A stretch of DNA of 64,000 nt from CAVPTL01 sp963727235 (GCA_963727235.1 CAVSFZ010000016.1:53790-117789); one strand, 5' to 3'; shown: positions 1-8,508, numbered from the stretch's first letter. Notes: generated by a model not told the origin, from the sequence alone. Numbers and translations: made by a program.

Positions 1-428
1 AGCGCCCCACCCCCGGCGCCGAACACGAAGCTGGGCTTGAACACCGTCCAGTCCAGGTCGCTGGCCGTCACCGCCGACAGTGCCTCCCACTTGGTGCGCC
101 AGTAGCGCGTCTGCGGTGCGTGCTCGGCGTCCACCCCCAGCGCGCTCATGTGCAGGAACCGCTTGACACCCGACGCCCGGGCGGCGTCCAGCACGTTGCG
201 CGTGCCGTCGACGTTGATGGCCTGAAACTGCTCGTCGGTTCCGTCCAGGATCGCCACCAGATGGGCGATCGCATCGACTCCGGCGACCGCCTTGGCCACC
301 GACTCGGCGTCGGTGATGTCGCCGCCGGTGTGGCGAGAGAAGCGCACCACCTCGTGGCCGTCACGCTCGAACCGGTCGGCCAGCCGGGTGCCGACGTAAC
401 CGGACGCGCCGGTGACCAGCACCCTCAT
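1..428 (-). CDS. NAD(P)-binding SDR/NmrA-type epimerase, C-terminus cut by window edge
   Basis: This is the N-terminal 142 residues of a Rossmann-fold protein of the atypical short-chain dehydrogenase (NAD-dependent epimerase/NmrA-like) group. Residues 1-13 read MRVLVTGASGYVG, the glycine-rich TGxxGxxG dinucleotide-binding loop. A later HLVAILDG segment, an INVDGTRNVLDAA helix and a HMSALG strand followed by YWRTKWEAL keep the order of this fold (a Ser, then a YxxxK-like YWRTK). The gene runs off the left edge, so substrate and length cannot be judged. Its ATG overlaps the dcd stop (ATGA), so it is probably co-transcribed and coupled with dcd. NDUFA9-like and sugar epimerase relatives are equally possible. 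Confidence 0.85.
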   Translation of the reverse strand, partial: MRVLVTGASGYVGTRLADRFERDGHEVVRFSRHTGGDITDAESVAKAVAGVDAIAHLVAILDGTDEQFQAINVDGTRNVLDAARASGVKRFLHMSALGVDAEHAPQTRYWRTKWEALSAVTASDLDWTVFKPSFVFGAGGGA

Positions 429-1000
429 GGCCGCGGTGCGAAGTTGAGGTGGTAGCGGCTGGGTGTGGGCTCGGCCCTGCCGCCCTGATACTTCGACCCG
501 AGCGCCCCGGAGCCGTACGGGTTGTCGGCGGGCGTGGTCAGCGCCATGAAGCTCAGCTGGGCGATGCGCATGCCCGGGTAGACGGTGATCGGGAGGTTGG
601 CCACGTTTGCCAGCTCCAGCGTGATGTGTCCGTCAAAGCCGGCATCGACCACGCCCGCCGTCTGGTGCACCACCAGCCCCAGCCGACCCAGCGAGCTCTT
701 GCCGTCCAGCGTGGCCACGATGTCGTCGGGCAGCGAGACCCGCTCGGCCACGACCCCCAGCACGAACTCGCCCGGGTGCAGGATGAACGCCTCCTCCCCG
801 GTAACGGTGACCAGCTCGGTGAGATCCTCCATCGGCACCTTGACGTCGATGTACGGGTAGCGGGAGTTACGGAACACGCGGAACGCATCCCCGACCGTGA
901 CATCCACGGAGCAGGGTTGCACCATCGCATCGTCGAACGGGTCGATCCGGATCCGCCCGGCGGCGATCTCCTCGCGGATCGTGCGATCGGAGAGCACCAT
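425..1000 (-). CDS. dcd: dCTP deaminase, DCD-DUT (bifunctional) type
   Basis: This 191-aa protein makes dUMP or dUTP from dCTP for thymidylate synthesis. It starts MVLSDRTIREEI, followed by the MVQPCSVDV strand, KSSLGRLGL (nucleotide binding), a HQTAG..D..F.GHITLEL block with the catalytic Glu, and a C-terminal GSKYQGG..PTPSR segment. The TAG turn (TAHR in the monofunctional E. coli enzyme) and the C-terminal lid resemble the actinobacterial enzymes that also hydrolyse dUTP; that dual activity is inferred from resemblance. The upstream in-frame extension to 1180 is rejected because family members start at this Met and the extension would run into the divergent gabT. It overlaps the next gene by 4 nt. 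Confidence 0.95.
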   Translation of the reverse strand: MVLSDRTIREEIAAGRIRIDPFDDAMVQPCSVDVTVGDAFRVFRNSRYPYIDVKVPMEDLTELVTVTGEEAFILHPGEFVLGVVAERVSLPDDIVATLDGKSSLGRLGLVVHQTAGVVDAGFDGHITLELANVANLPITVYPGMRIAQLSFMALTTPADNPYGSGALGSKYQGGRAEPTPSRYHLNFAPRP

Positions 1001-1027
1001 CACGCCGCAGTCTAGATGCTCGGCATC

Positions 1028-1057
1028 TTGGGTTTGTGCAAACCGTCGTGGTAACCT
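1028..1057 (+). promoter_or_regulatory. dcd-gabT divergent intergenic region with 14-bp dyad
   Basis: The 95-nt divergent gap between dcd and gabT holds a perfect inverted repeat GGTTTG-TG-CAAACC at 1031-1044. It overlaps a weak possible -35 (TTGGGT, 1028-1033), 18 nt before TAACCT (1052-1057). The dyad is seen directly; a role as operator for a GABA or nitrogen regulator is inference. A clear SD (AGGAGG, 1084-1089) precedes gabT. Confidence 0.4.
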
Positions 1058-1095
1058 GAATCGCTTTCGACCAGGGCCAGACCAGGAGGTGGTTT

Positions 1096-2448
1096 GTGGG
1101 CAAGAGCGTTGATCTGCGCACCGAGGTGCCCGGACCCAAGTCGCGCGCGATCCTTGATCGCAAGCGCGCTTCGGTCGCAAATTTCAAGGACATCTACATG
1201 CCGGTGGTGATTGATCACGGGCACGGCTGCGTGATCACCGACGTGGACGGCAACACCTTCCTGGACTGGTCCGGCGGCATCGGCTGCCTCAACGTCGGCC
1301 ATACCAATGCCGCGGTGTCCCGCGCCCTGCACGAGCAGATCGACAAGTTCTTGCACACCGACTTCACAATCGTGCCGTACGAGGCCTACGTCGAGATGGC
1401 CGAGCAGCTGCTGACACGGGCGCCGATCACCGGGCCGAAGAAGGCCGCCTTCTTCAACTCGGGCGCGGAGGCGGTCGAGAACGCGGTCAAGGTGGCCAAG
1501 CTGGCCACCGGCCGGCAGGCCGTGATCGCCTTCGAGGGCGCCTTCCACGGTCGCACGCTGATGGCGATGTCGCTGACCTCCAAGCCGCACCCGTACAAGG
1601 CCGGGATGGGGCCGTTCGCGGCCGAGGTCTACCGCGCGCCGTTCCCCAACCCCTACCGCTGGCCCGGCAGCGACCCCGCCGGCGAGGCGCTGGCGGAGCT
1701 GCGCAGGATGTTCACCACTCACGTGGCCGCCGAGAACGTGGCTGCGATCATCGTCGAGCCGGTGCAGGGTGAGGGTGGATTCGTGGTTCCCCCGCCCGCA
1801 TTTCTGCCGGGCCTGCGCGAGATCGCCGATGAGTTCGGCATCGTGTTGATCGCCGATGAGGTGCAGTCGGGCTTCGGGCGCACCGGGAAGTTCTTCGCGA
1901 TCGAGCACTTCGGGGTCGAGCCCGATCTGATCACCGTCGCCAAGTCGATCGCAGCCGGGGTGCCCTTCTCGGGTGTGCTCGGCCGCGCAGAGCTGATGGA
2001 TGCCCCGCACGATTCGGCCATCGGCGGCACGTATGTGGGGTCGCCGCTGGGCTGTGTCGCCGGGCTGGCGGTGCTGGAGGAGTTTGAGCGCCGTGACCTT
2101 CTGAACCGCGGAACGGCCATCGGCGACCGCATCCGGCAGCGCCTCGAAGGGCTTGCCCGGCTTCATCCGCAGGTGGGCGACGTCCGCGGGCTGGGGCCGA
2201 TGCTGGCGCTCGAGTTCGTGACCGATCCTGCCACCAAGCAGCCGGCCCCTGCGATTGCCACGGCCGTGTTCGAGCAGGCCGCCCAGCGCGGGCTGATCGT
2301 GCTCAAGGCCGGTCTCGACGGCAACTGCATTCGTGTGCTGGTACCGCTGGTTGCAACTGACGAGCAGCTGGATGAGGCGCTCGACATCCTCTCAGAGGCC
2401 GTCGCAGTTGCGTGCGGCGCGCCGGCATTGGCGGCCGCCGGCGACTAA
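1096..2448 (+). CDS. gabT: 4-aminobutyrate aminotransferase (class III, PLP)
   Basis: A 450-aa class III aminotransferase that would transfer the amino group of GABA to 2-oxoglutarate, giving succinate semialdehyde and glutamate. Visible are GGIGCLNVGH near the N-terminus, the NSGAEAVENAVK cofactor-phosphate loop, the AFHGRT motif, EPVQGEGG, the ADEVQSGFGRTG aspartate region, the PLP lysine in TVAKSIAAG (K283) and GGTYVGSPLGC. Length and motif wording match GabT better than ornithine or acetylornithine aminotransferases, but substrate is inferred. The GTG start at 1096 follows AGGAGG by 6 nt. The 3' end overlaps the convergent gene by 4 nt. A Puu-like operon that could generate GABA lies at 49.7-53.3 kb. 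Confidence 0.9.
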   Translation: MGKSVDLRTEVPGPKSRAILDRKRASVANFKDIYMPVVIDHGHGCVITDVDGNTFLDWSGGIGCLNVGHTNAAVSRALHEQIDKFLHTDFTIVPYEAYVEMAEQLLTRAPITGPKKAAFFNSGAEAVENAVKVAKLATGRQAVIAFEGAFHGRTLMAMSLTSKPHPYKAGMGPFAAEVYRAPFPNPYRWPGSDPAGEALAELRRMFTTHVAAENVAAIIVEPVQGEGGFVVPPPAFLPGLREIADEFGIVLIADEVQSGFGRTGKFFAIEHFGVEPDLITVAKSIAAGVPFSGVLGRAELMDAPHDSAIGGTYVGSPLGCVAGLAVLEEFERRDLLNRGTAIGDRIRQRLEGLARLHPQVGDVRGLGPMLALEFVTDPATKQPAPAIATAVFEQAAQRGLIVLKAGLDGNCIRVLVPLVATDEQLDEALDILSEAVAVACGAPALAAAGD

Positions 2449-2792
2449 TCCGCAGCGACCCGGCCGGACCTCCGCTCGGCGAGCAGCCTGCGGTTGATGA
2501 TGACGTACGCCGACGCGAAGACGACGAAGAGCAGCAGCATCGCGATCAGCCAGGTCCACTGCTTGGCCCGCGAGAGATCCGTCCGGCTGAACGCGTGCAC
2601 GCCGAGGTAGGCCGGGATGCCAAGGTACGGGATCGCCAGAGCAAACACGATCCAGAGCACCTTCTTGAGAGCCGAGATGTCACGTCGCCGCAGCACGTCC
2701 AGGATCAGCCAGATGCCGAGCAGGAGGATCGTGGCCGGGATCGCCAGCTCCAACAGCGCCAACAGGAGCTGAGAGCCGCTGAGAATCGTCAT
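2445..2792 (-). CDS. Small membrane protein, PLDc_N-like
   Basis: A 115-aa protein with three predicted membrane segments: LLLALLELAIPATILLLGIWLIL, KVLWIVFALAIPYLGIPAYLGV and WLIAMLLLFVVFASAYVIIN. The central block (hydrophilic turn RRRDISALKKVLWI, then a PYLG motif) resembles the phospholipase D N-terminal (PLDc_N) domain found in many small actinobacterial membrane proteins. No catalytic residues are present. It starts at ATG inside the ATGA overlap with the MFS gene upstream, so the two are coupled; it may be an accessory to that pump. The function is unknown. Confidence 0.75.
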   Translation of the reverse strand: MTILSGSQLLLALLELAIPATILLLGIWLILDVLRRRDISALKKVLWIVFALAIPYLGIPAYLGVHAFSRTDLSRAKQWTWLIAMLLLFVVFASAYVIINRRLLAERRSGRVAAD

Positions 2793-4027
2793 GCGATCTC
2801 GCGGCTCGGATATGAGACCGCGACGGCGTCCTCGCTGCGGCCGTGCTCGATCGCAACAGGCTGACGGGCGGCCGCCCGCATAGTCGGAACCAGGATCCCC
2901 GCCGCCAGCACGCAGCCGAGCGCGGCCAGCGCGTAGGCGCCGCGCACTCCCACCACGTTGATGATGAACCCGGCCAGGGGGAATGACAACGCGAACGCAC
3001 CCATGGCGGCGGCCTCGGTGGCCGAGTTGACCCTCGCCCGCACGGCGTCGGGGGTGAATCGCTGGATCAGCGTCATCTCGGCGACGGAGACCGTCCCTTC
3101 GGACATGCCTGCCACGATCATTCCCAGCATGGCGACTGCGAAAATCGGCGCGCCCGAGACGACCGCAAAGCCGGCGCCGATCAGCACGCAGCCCCAGATC
3201 ATGGTGCCGCTCTCGCTGCGGACGGTGGTGATCCTGCCGAGGAACGACCCGGCGATGGCACCGCCGCCCCAGCAGGCGGCGATGACGCCGTACCCGGCCG
3301 CTCCCTGCCCGAACTCGTGCGCCAGTGGCAGTTCGGCCACGAGGATCGGCCCGAGCAGGAACAACAGCACCATCCACGCCGCGGTCATCCCGCGCAGCAC
3401 CGGCGAGTGCCACACGAACACAAATCCGGCGCGCAGCTCACCGTGCTCGCCGTGATGTGCGACCCGACCGCCGAAGTTGCCTGAGACCGATGCCACCGTC
3501 GCTGCGGAAAGCAGCGCAGCGACGGCGGCGATGGCAAATACTCCCGACGCTCCGATGGCGGCCACCAGCACACCGCCGACCAGCGGTCCCAGCAGCGAGC
3601 CGATGTTTCTTCCCACCGACACGGTCGAGTTGGCCCACTCCAGCCGGTCGTCGGGCACGAGATTGGGCACGCTCGCGGTGGAGGCGGGCATGAACGGCGC
3701 TTGGGCCAGGCTGGCCAGGGCAGACAGCGCCACCAGCAGCAGTGGCGCATGCGCGAACACCATGCCGACGGCGAACACTGCCGTCACCAGCTCGGAGGAG
3801 ACCATCACCAGCCGCCGGTCGTAGCGATCGCCGAGGGCGCCCGCGATCGGTGCCACGAGGCCTGCGGTTGCGATCGTGAAGAACAGCGCAGCCGACATCC
3901 ACACGGTCGAATGCGTGCGTGCGTACACGGCCACCATCAGGGCGATCCAGCCGGCTTCCCAGCCGGTAACAGAGATCGCGCGGCCGAAGGCGAGGCGATG
4001 AATAGCGGTTGTCGGTGCGGTGGTCAC
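2789..4027 (-). CDS. MFS transporter (enterobactin exporter-like/MFS_3)
   Basis: A 412-aa major facilitator with about 12 hydrophobic helices. The first loop carries GALGDRYDRRLVM, the typical MFS loop 2-3 motif (G-x3-DR-x-DRR), and helices such as LLGPLVGGVLVAAIGASGVF follow in the expected places. The wording resembles the EntS/MFS_3 branch of drug or siderophore exporters; the substrate cannot be read. The GTG at 4027 is chosen because it has a GGAG 9 nt upstream and family members start just before the first helix; an in-frame extension to 4144 exists. A 4-nt overlap couples it to the small membrane protein downstream. The 174 nt upstream contain only a GGGTCAGACCC palindrome. Confidence 0.88.
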   Translation of the reverse strand: MTTAPTTAIHRLAFGRAISVTGWEAGWIALMVAVYARTHSTVWMSAALFFTIATAGLVAPIAGALGDRYDRRLVMVSSELVTAVFAVGMVFAHAPLLLVALSALASLAQAPFMPASTASVPNLVPDDRLEWANSTVSVGRNIGSLLGPLVGGVLVAAIGASGVFAIAAVAALLSAATVASVSGNFGGRVAHHGEHGELRAGFVFVWHSPVLRGMTAAWMVLLFLLGPILVAELPLAHEFGQGAAGYGVIAACWGGGAIAGSFLGRITTVRSESGTMIWGCVLIGAGFAVVSGAPIFAVAMLGMIVAGMSEGTVSVAEMTLIQRFTPDAVRARVNSATEAAAMGAFALSFPLAGFIINVVGVRGAYALAALGCVLAAGILVPTMRAAARQPVAIEHGRSEDAVAVSYPSREIA

Positions 4028-4201
4028 GAGCAAGTCTCCAGGCAAGCAGGACGGCGGGGGAAGTGCGGCGCGCAGCCGCGCGCCGTTCAACTGAGGAGAT
4101 TCGGTGACACGCCACGACTGTAGCACACGGCCGGAAGGGCTCAAGCACCTGCCGTCACAGCCGATACAGGGGTCAGACCCTCCTCATAGCACAAAGAACC
4201 G

Positions 4202-4630
4202 ATGGCAAGTTTTCAGATCAAACGGATCACACTCCCAAGCGGCAAGGTGGTCGAGATTGTGTATTTGGCCCCCGCTCCGCAGTCAGTCGCGGCCGGCGCC
4301 GACATGGCAGAGATGCCCCATGTCGAGCTCCCGCACGTGCGTCGCATCGAGCTCTGCCCGGCCTGTGGCGGCGATCGTGTGCACCCGCTGGACTGGCATG
4401 AGGTCTCGGATATGCGCTGGCAGCTGGTGGTACGGTGTCCCGACTGCCGGTGGCGTACCAGTGACGTGTTCGAGCAGCCCGAGGTCGAGCGCTACGACGA
4501 CGTGCTGGCCGCCGATACCGATCGCCTGATCGAGGTGCTGGATCGCGTCACCCGCGAGAACATGACCGAGCAGCTGGAACGGTTCCGTCGCGCCCTCGAG
4601 CACGACGCGATCGAACCGATGGACTTCTAA
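4202..4630 (+). CDS. Hypothetical zinc-ribbon protein
   Basis: A 142-aa soluble protein. C52-P-A-C55 and C79-P-D-C82 form a two-knuckle zinc ribbon (CPACGG ... RCPDCRW), the arrangement of RNA polymerase- or TFIIS-like small ribbons. The N-terminus is a short beta-rich stretch (FQIKRITLPSGKVVEIVYL) and the C-terminus a charged helix ending ALEHDAIEPMDF. I do not recognise a specific family. It is a single gene, convergent with the lipoprotein gene downstream (4-nt overlap at the stops). It could be a nucleic-acid-binding or regulatory protein; no neighbour suggests a pathway. Confidence 0.75.
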   Translation: MASFQIKRITLPSGKVVEIVYLAPAPQSVAAGADMAEMPHVELPHVRRIELCPACGGDRVHPLDWHEVSDMRWQLVVRCPDCRWRTSDVFEQPEVERYDDVLAADTDRLIEVLDRVTRENMTEQLERFRRALEHDAIEPMDF

Positions 4631-5454
4631 GACGTCGGCAGCTCGGACGTCTGCGACGCGGGCGGTGCGGTGACGTGCACCGCCACGCCGAAGTCGTACA
4701 GCTCGATGCGGGTTGAGAGCACACCGCTGTGGGTCGCCGAGTCGATCGAGTACTGCTCGGCTCGCAGGCGGCCCTGGGCGTCGATCCAGAAGTCCATCGG
4801 CATCGTCACCTTGCCGGTTGCGATCGAGAGCTGGTGGATCGCTGAGCGGCTGGCTGCGCGCACCTTCGGCGTCATGTTCTTGAGCACCTTGGCGAAGTTG
4901 ATCTGCGCCCGGTAGTGGGTTGTGGTCACGCCGCGTACCTTCGACTTGCCCAGGTTCTGGACATCGCTGGACGCACCCTTGAGATAGGCCAGCGCCTGAT
5001 CGGTGTTGTTGTTCGAAGCGCCGGCCAGCGCGTTCAGTGCATTGCCGCCGGGAATCTTGGTGACGTCGATCTTGAGCCACGGCTTCGAACCGGGAATCGC
5101 CTGCCGGAACACCCGCGAGCGCATGTAGATGACCGGCCACACGATCTTCTCCTGCATCCGGATGCGCTTGCCCTGGTTGCCGGCGAGGGCCAGGGACATC
5201 TCTCCCTGCACCGGATTTCCGGTGGTGAACTTGCCGTTGGCCCTCACCGTGACCAAGCCGGTGTCTGCCGGCACCTTCATCGTCATGGCGATCCGGGCGC
5301 TGCCCGCCGTGGAGGTGGCGTGGGCGAACGCCGCCAGCGAGGTGGGTGAGATATCGGGAGCGTTGGTGGGAGCCGGCAGCGAGCTCGCCTGGCCGCACGC
5401 GGTCAACGTGAGTGCGAGCAGGGTCGCGCAGGCTGGAGCACGAAAGCGGGACAT
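4627..5454 (-). CDS. Secreted lipoprotein, LppX/LprG-like
   Basis: A 275-aa lipoprotein. The signal peptide ACATLLALTLTACGQ ends in a lipobox LTAC, so the Cys would be acylated and anchored outside the membrane. The body has ARIAMTMKVP, VRANGKF, GEMSLAL, IYMRSRVF and MPMDFWIDAQGRL strands, the alternating beta pattern of the LolA-like LppX/LprAFG lipid-carrier fold of actinobacteria. I infer lipid binding or carriage from fold resemblance only. The ATG at 5454 places the signal peptide correctly; an in-frame extension into the upstream palindrome is rejected. Its promoter must lie between 5455 and the palindrome at 5530-5560. Confidence 0.8.
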   Translation of the reverse strand: MSRFRAPACATLLALTLTACGQASSLPAPTNAPDISPTSLAAFAHATSTAGSARIAMTMKVPADTGLVTVRANGKFTTGNPVQGEMSLALAGNQGKRIRMQEKIVWPVIYMRSRVFRQAIPGSKPWLKIDVTKIPGGNALNALAGASNNNTDQALAYLKGASSDVQNLGKSKVRGVTTTHYRAQINFAKVLKNMTPKVRAASRSAIHQLSIATGKVTMPMDFWIDAQGRLRAEQYSIDSATHSGVLSTRIELYDFGVAVHVTAPPASQTSELPTS

Positions 5455-5529
5455 AACCTCAACATAGGGAGCAACCCCGGTTCTGTCTACGCAGAAGATT
5501 GCACCGTTATTCACCACCGCCGCCCGGCG

Positions 5530-5560
5530 TGAATAATTGGTGCCTGGCACCAATTATTCA
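5530..5560. repeat. Palindrome copy 1 (TT/AA variant)
   Basis: A perfect 31-nt inverted repeat. The left arm is TGAATAATTGGTGCC, a single T sits at the centre (5545), and the right arm is the exact complement. It lies between the lipoprotein start and the ddl stop, and the ddl TGA is the last three bases of the element (5560-5558 on the minus strand). The arms are AT-rich in a GC-rich genome. Four more copies occur at 26251, 35083, 49661 and 61849. It could fold as RNA into a 15-bp hairpin and act as a terminator, or be a REP-like mobile element. Confidence 0.9.
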
Positions 5561-6622
5561 GTAGGCGTACTGGGCGGACTCGCGGTGGCGTTCCAGGGCG
5601 AGCTCGATCAGCCGGTCGAGCAGCTCGGCGTAGGGGATCCCGGAGGCCTCGAACAGGCGCGCATAGACGCTGGTCTCGGTGAAGCCGGGAATCGTGTTGA
5701 TCTCGTTCAGGATCACGCGGTCGTCCGGGGTCACGAAGAAGTCGATGCGGGCCATCCCTGCGCATTCGCACCGGGCGAACGCGATCTGGGCCGCCCGCTG
5801 CAGCTCGTCGGTCACCTCCGGGCTCAACTCCGCCGGCACGATCAGCTCCATACCGCCAGGCTGATACTTGGCGTCGAAGTCATACCAGTCCGCCTCGATC
5901 GTGATCTCGCCGGGCAGGCTTACGATCGGCTCGTCGTTACCAAGCACGCCGCACTCCACCTCGCGGCCCTCCACCATCTGCTCGACCAGCACCTTGGAAT
6001 CGTGCCTGAACGCCAGCTCCAGCGCGGGTTCCAGCTCGTCGATCGAGTTGACCTTGGAGATCCCCACACTCGACCCCAACCGGGCGGGCTTGACGAAGCA
6101 CGGCGGGCCGATCCCGGCCGCCGCCAGCTCAGCCTCGTGGTCGACCGCCACGCGGGCCCGGAAGGTGACGCTGGGAGCGGTGGCAACGCCGACGCTGGCG
6201 AGCAGCGGCTTGACCAGATCCTTGTCCATGGTGACCGCCGAACCGGTCACCCCGGAGCCGACGTAGGGCAACCCCACCATCTCCAGCATCCCCTGGATGG
6301 TGCCGTCCTCCCCGAACGGGCCGTGCAGGATCGGCAGCACCACGTCGATCGGGTCGATCGTGCGGGCCTGGGTGAGCGAGCCGCCCGCCCGGGGAATCAC
6401 CGCGCCGGTTTCGCCCGGCGCCAGGGCCAGCGACTCGCCGGGCTCGTCCGGCGGTGACTCCAGCTGCCACGCGCCGGAGCGTTTGATCTCGATCTCGACC
6501 ACGTCGTATCGGGCGGGGTCGAGCGCCGCCACCACCGAGCGGCCCGACTGCACCGAGATGTCGTGCTCCGAGCTGCGACCCCCGTACACCACGGCGACCC
6601 GGATGCGCGGGCCGCTGCTCAT
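5558..6622 (-). CDS. ddl: D-alanine--D-alanine ligase
   Basis: A 354-aa ATP-grasp ligase that joins two D-alanines for peptidoglycan precursors in the cytoplasm. The N-terminal VAVVYGGRSSEHDISVQSG motif is the Ddl signature. It is followed by HGPFGEDGTIQGMLE, PYVGSGV, MDKD, the KPARLGSSVGISKV ATP loop and a C-terminal ARIDFFVTPDDRVILNEINTIPGFT metal-binding segment. The ATG overlaps the pknB stop (ATGA), so ddl is the last gene of the kinase/RodA/PBP operon, which fits shared wall-synthesis control. Its own stop lies inside palindrome copy 1, which could end the transcript. Confidence 0.97.
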   Translation of the reverse strand: MSSGPRIRVAVVYGGRSSEHDISVQSGRSVVAALDPARYDVVEIEIKRSGAWQLESPPDEPGESLALAPGETGAVIPRAGGSLTQARTIDPIDVVLPILHGPFGEDGTIQGMLEMVGLPYVGSGVTGSAVTMDKDLVKPLLASVGVATAPSVTFRARVAVDHEAELAAAGIGPPCFVKPARLGSSVGISKVNSIDELEPALELAFRHDSKVLVEQMVEGREVECGVLGNDEPIVSLPGEITIEADWYDFDAKYQPGGMELIVPAELSPEVTDELQRAAQIAFARCECAGMARIDFFVTPDDRVILNEINTIPGFTETSVYARLFEASGIPYAELLDRLIELALERHRESAQYAY

Positions 6623-8499
6623 GTCGTCGGTGGGGGCGGACAGTTGCCGGAGACGTTGTAGTGGGCGACGCGGATGTAGATCTTGGAGCCCTGCGGCGCC
6701 GGTTGGCCCCCGGTCACGCTCTGCCCGTCCACCAGGCCGTCCTGGGCCTGGTTGCAGGTGTTGTGGTTGATGTAGCCCGCCCGGAAGCCGTTCTGCTCGA
6801 GCGCGGTGGTGGCGTCGGCCTCGGTCAGGCCGATCACAGCCGGGACCGTGCCCTGCCCCGGCCCGTCAGAGATGTTGATGGTGATCGAGGTGCCCTGCGG
6901 CACCAGCGTCGTGGCGCCGGGCGACGTATCGATCACCTGGTTCACGGGCGTATCGGTGCTGTTGACCCGGGTGCAGGTGCCGTTCAGCGTCTGGGCCTGC
7001 AGCTTCTGATGGGCCTGGTTGCAGTTGAGTCCGGACACGTCGGGAACGACCACGTTGCCCGACGCCAGGTTGAGCGTGATCGTGGTCGAGACCGGGTAGA
7101 CCTTGCCGGGTTTGGGGTTGGTCGAGACCACGTCGCCGGCAGACTGCTTCGGCGAGTCGAGCTGGGTGGGGTTCACCTCCACGGTCTTGAAGCCTGCGTC
7201 CGCGAGGGCGGCGGTGGCATCCTGGACCGACTTCCCGCTGACGTCGGGGAGCTGCTTGGCCGACGGCCCGGCGCTGACGTAGATGGTCACGTTCGAGTTT
7301 TTGTCGACGCTCGATCCGCCGGTGGGGCTGGTTCGGATCACACGGCCCTGGCGGACATTGGTGGACGACACACGTGTGCATTTCCCATTGAGCCCCGCCT
7401 GCGTCAACTTGGCCTGGGCGGCCGCACACGTGTCTCCGGCCAGGCCCTGGGGCACCGTCACCTTGTCGCCCTGCAGCTGCTGGTAGACGACCAGTCCGAT
7501 ACCGGCGGCAACCACCAGGAACAGCACCACCAAGAGCCACGGCAGCAGGCTGCGCTTGGGTCCTGCGGGAGACTGGGGTGGCGGTGGCGGAATCACCGCG
7601 GTCGCGGCGGCCTGCTGGGCCGAGATCACCTGGGTCGCCTGCTGTGTATCGGCTGACACCGCCCCGCCCCGGGACACCCGCCGCAGCTCATCGGCCATCG
7701 CCCGCGCCGAGGAGTGGCGCAGCGCCGGATCCTTGGCCAGCGCGCGCATGACCACCTGCTCCAGCTCCGGCGTAACCAGCCGGTTTCGGCTGCGCAGCGA
7801 CGGGGGCTGGTCGGACACCTGCTTCATGGCGATGTCGACGGCGCCGTCGCCGGTGAACGGCAGCTCGCCGGTGAGCATCTCGTACAGCACGATGCCCATC
7901 GAGTACAGGTCGGACTGCGGTCCCACAGTCTGGCCGCGGGCCTGCTCGGGAGACAGGTACTGAGCCGTCCCCACGATCGAACCGACCTCGGTCATCTCCT
8001 GGGTGTTCTGCGCGCGGGCGATGCCGAAGTCGGTGACCTTGAGCCGATTGTCGTCGGTCAGCACCATGTTGTGCGGCTTCACATCGCGATGGATCACGCC
8101 TCGCCGGTGGGCGAAGTCGAGCGCATCCAGCGCCTGGGTGGCCCAGCCGATGGCCTCGGCCTCGGGCAGCGGTGCGCGTTCCGTGATCTCCTGCTTCAGG
8201 GTCGGCCCGTCCAGGAACTCCATCGCGATGTAGTAGGTGCCCTCGGCCTCACCGCGGTCGTACACGGCCACGATGTTGGGGTGGTTGAGGCCGGCGGCGG
8301 CCGACGCTTCGCGTCGGAATCGCTCAACGAACCCGTCGTCGCGCGCGTACCGATCCGACAGGATCTTGATCGCGACCTGGCGGCCCAGCAGCTCGTCGGT
8401 GGCCAGGTAGACATCCGCCATGCCGCCGGAGCCGAGCCGCCGCCCCAGCCGGTAGCGATTGTCGAACAGATTGCCGTTGTCGAAAGGAGGTTCGTCCAT
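6619..8499 (-). CDS. pknB: PASTA-domain Ser/Thr protein kinase PknB
   Basis: A 626-aa transmembrane kinase. The kinase domain covers about residues 16-270, with the glycine loop LGSGGMADVYL, VAIK lysine, catalytic HRDVKPHN, DFG and the GTAQYLSPEQA activation segment. A Pro-rich linker and one membrane helix (about 318-340, LLPWLLVVLFLVVAAGIGLVVY) follow. Four extracellular PASTA repeats run to residue 616, each with a VP or LPD-x-x-G start and a G..V..G/V-P-x-G-S turn; the Cys pairs in repeats 1, 3 and 4 could form disulfides. PASTA domains bind muropeptides or lipid II in known PknB proteins. It sits in the order rodA-pbpA-pknB; the companion pknA is absent here. Confidence 0.97.
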   Translation of the reverse strand: MDEPPFDNGNLFDNRYRLGRRLGSGGMADVYLATDELLGRQVAIKILSDRYARDDGFVERFRREASAAAGLNHPNIVAVYDRGEAEGTYYIAMEFLDGPTLKQEITERAPLPEAEAIGWATQALDALDFAHRRGVIHRDVKPHNMVLTDDNRLKVTDFGIARAQNTQEMTEVGSIVGTAQYLSPEQARGQTVGPQSDLYSMGIVLYEMLTGELPFTGDGAVDIAMKQVSDQPPSLRSRNRLVTPELEQVVMRALAKDPALRHSSARAMADELRRVSRGGAVSADTQQATQVISAQQAAATAVIPPPPPQSPAGPKRSLLPWLLVVLFLVVAAGIGLVVYQQLQGDKVTVPQGLAGDTCAAAQAKLTQAGLNGKCTRVSSTNVRQGRVIRTSPTGGSSVDKNSNVTIYVSAGPSAKQLPDVSGKSVQDATAALADAGFKTVEVNPTQLDSPKQSAGDVVSTNPKPGKVYPVSTTITLNLASGNVVVPDVSGLNCNQAHQKLQAQTLNGTCTRVNSTDTPVNQVIDTSPGATTLVPQGTSITINISDGPGQGTVPAVIGLTEADATTALEQNGFRAGYINHNTCNQAQDGLVDGQSVTGGQPAPQGSKIYIRVAHYNVSGNCPPPPTT

Positions 8500-8508
8500 T
8501 CAGAGTGC

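Noticed and set aside
1012..2166. Minus-strand frame of 384 codons opposite gabT
   Set aside because: Low-complexity composition and complete overlap with a well-supported aminotransferase gene.
4170..4180. GGGTC-A-GACCC palindrome upstream of the zinc-ribbon gene
   Set aside because: Only 11 nt and a single copy here; not enough to call an operator or repeat family member.
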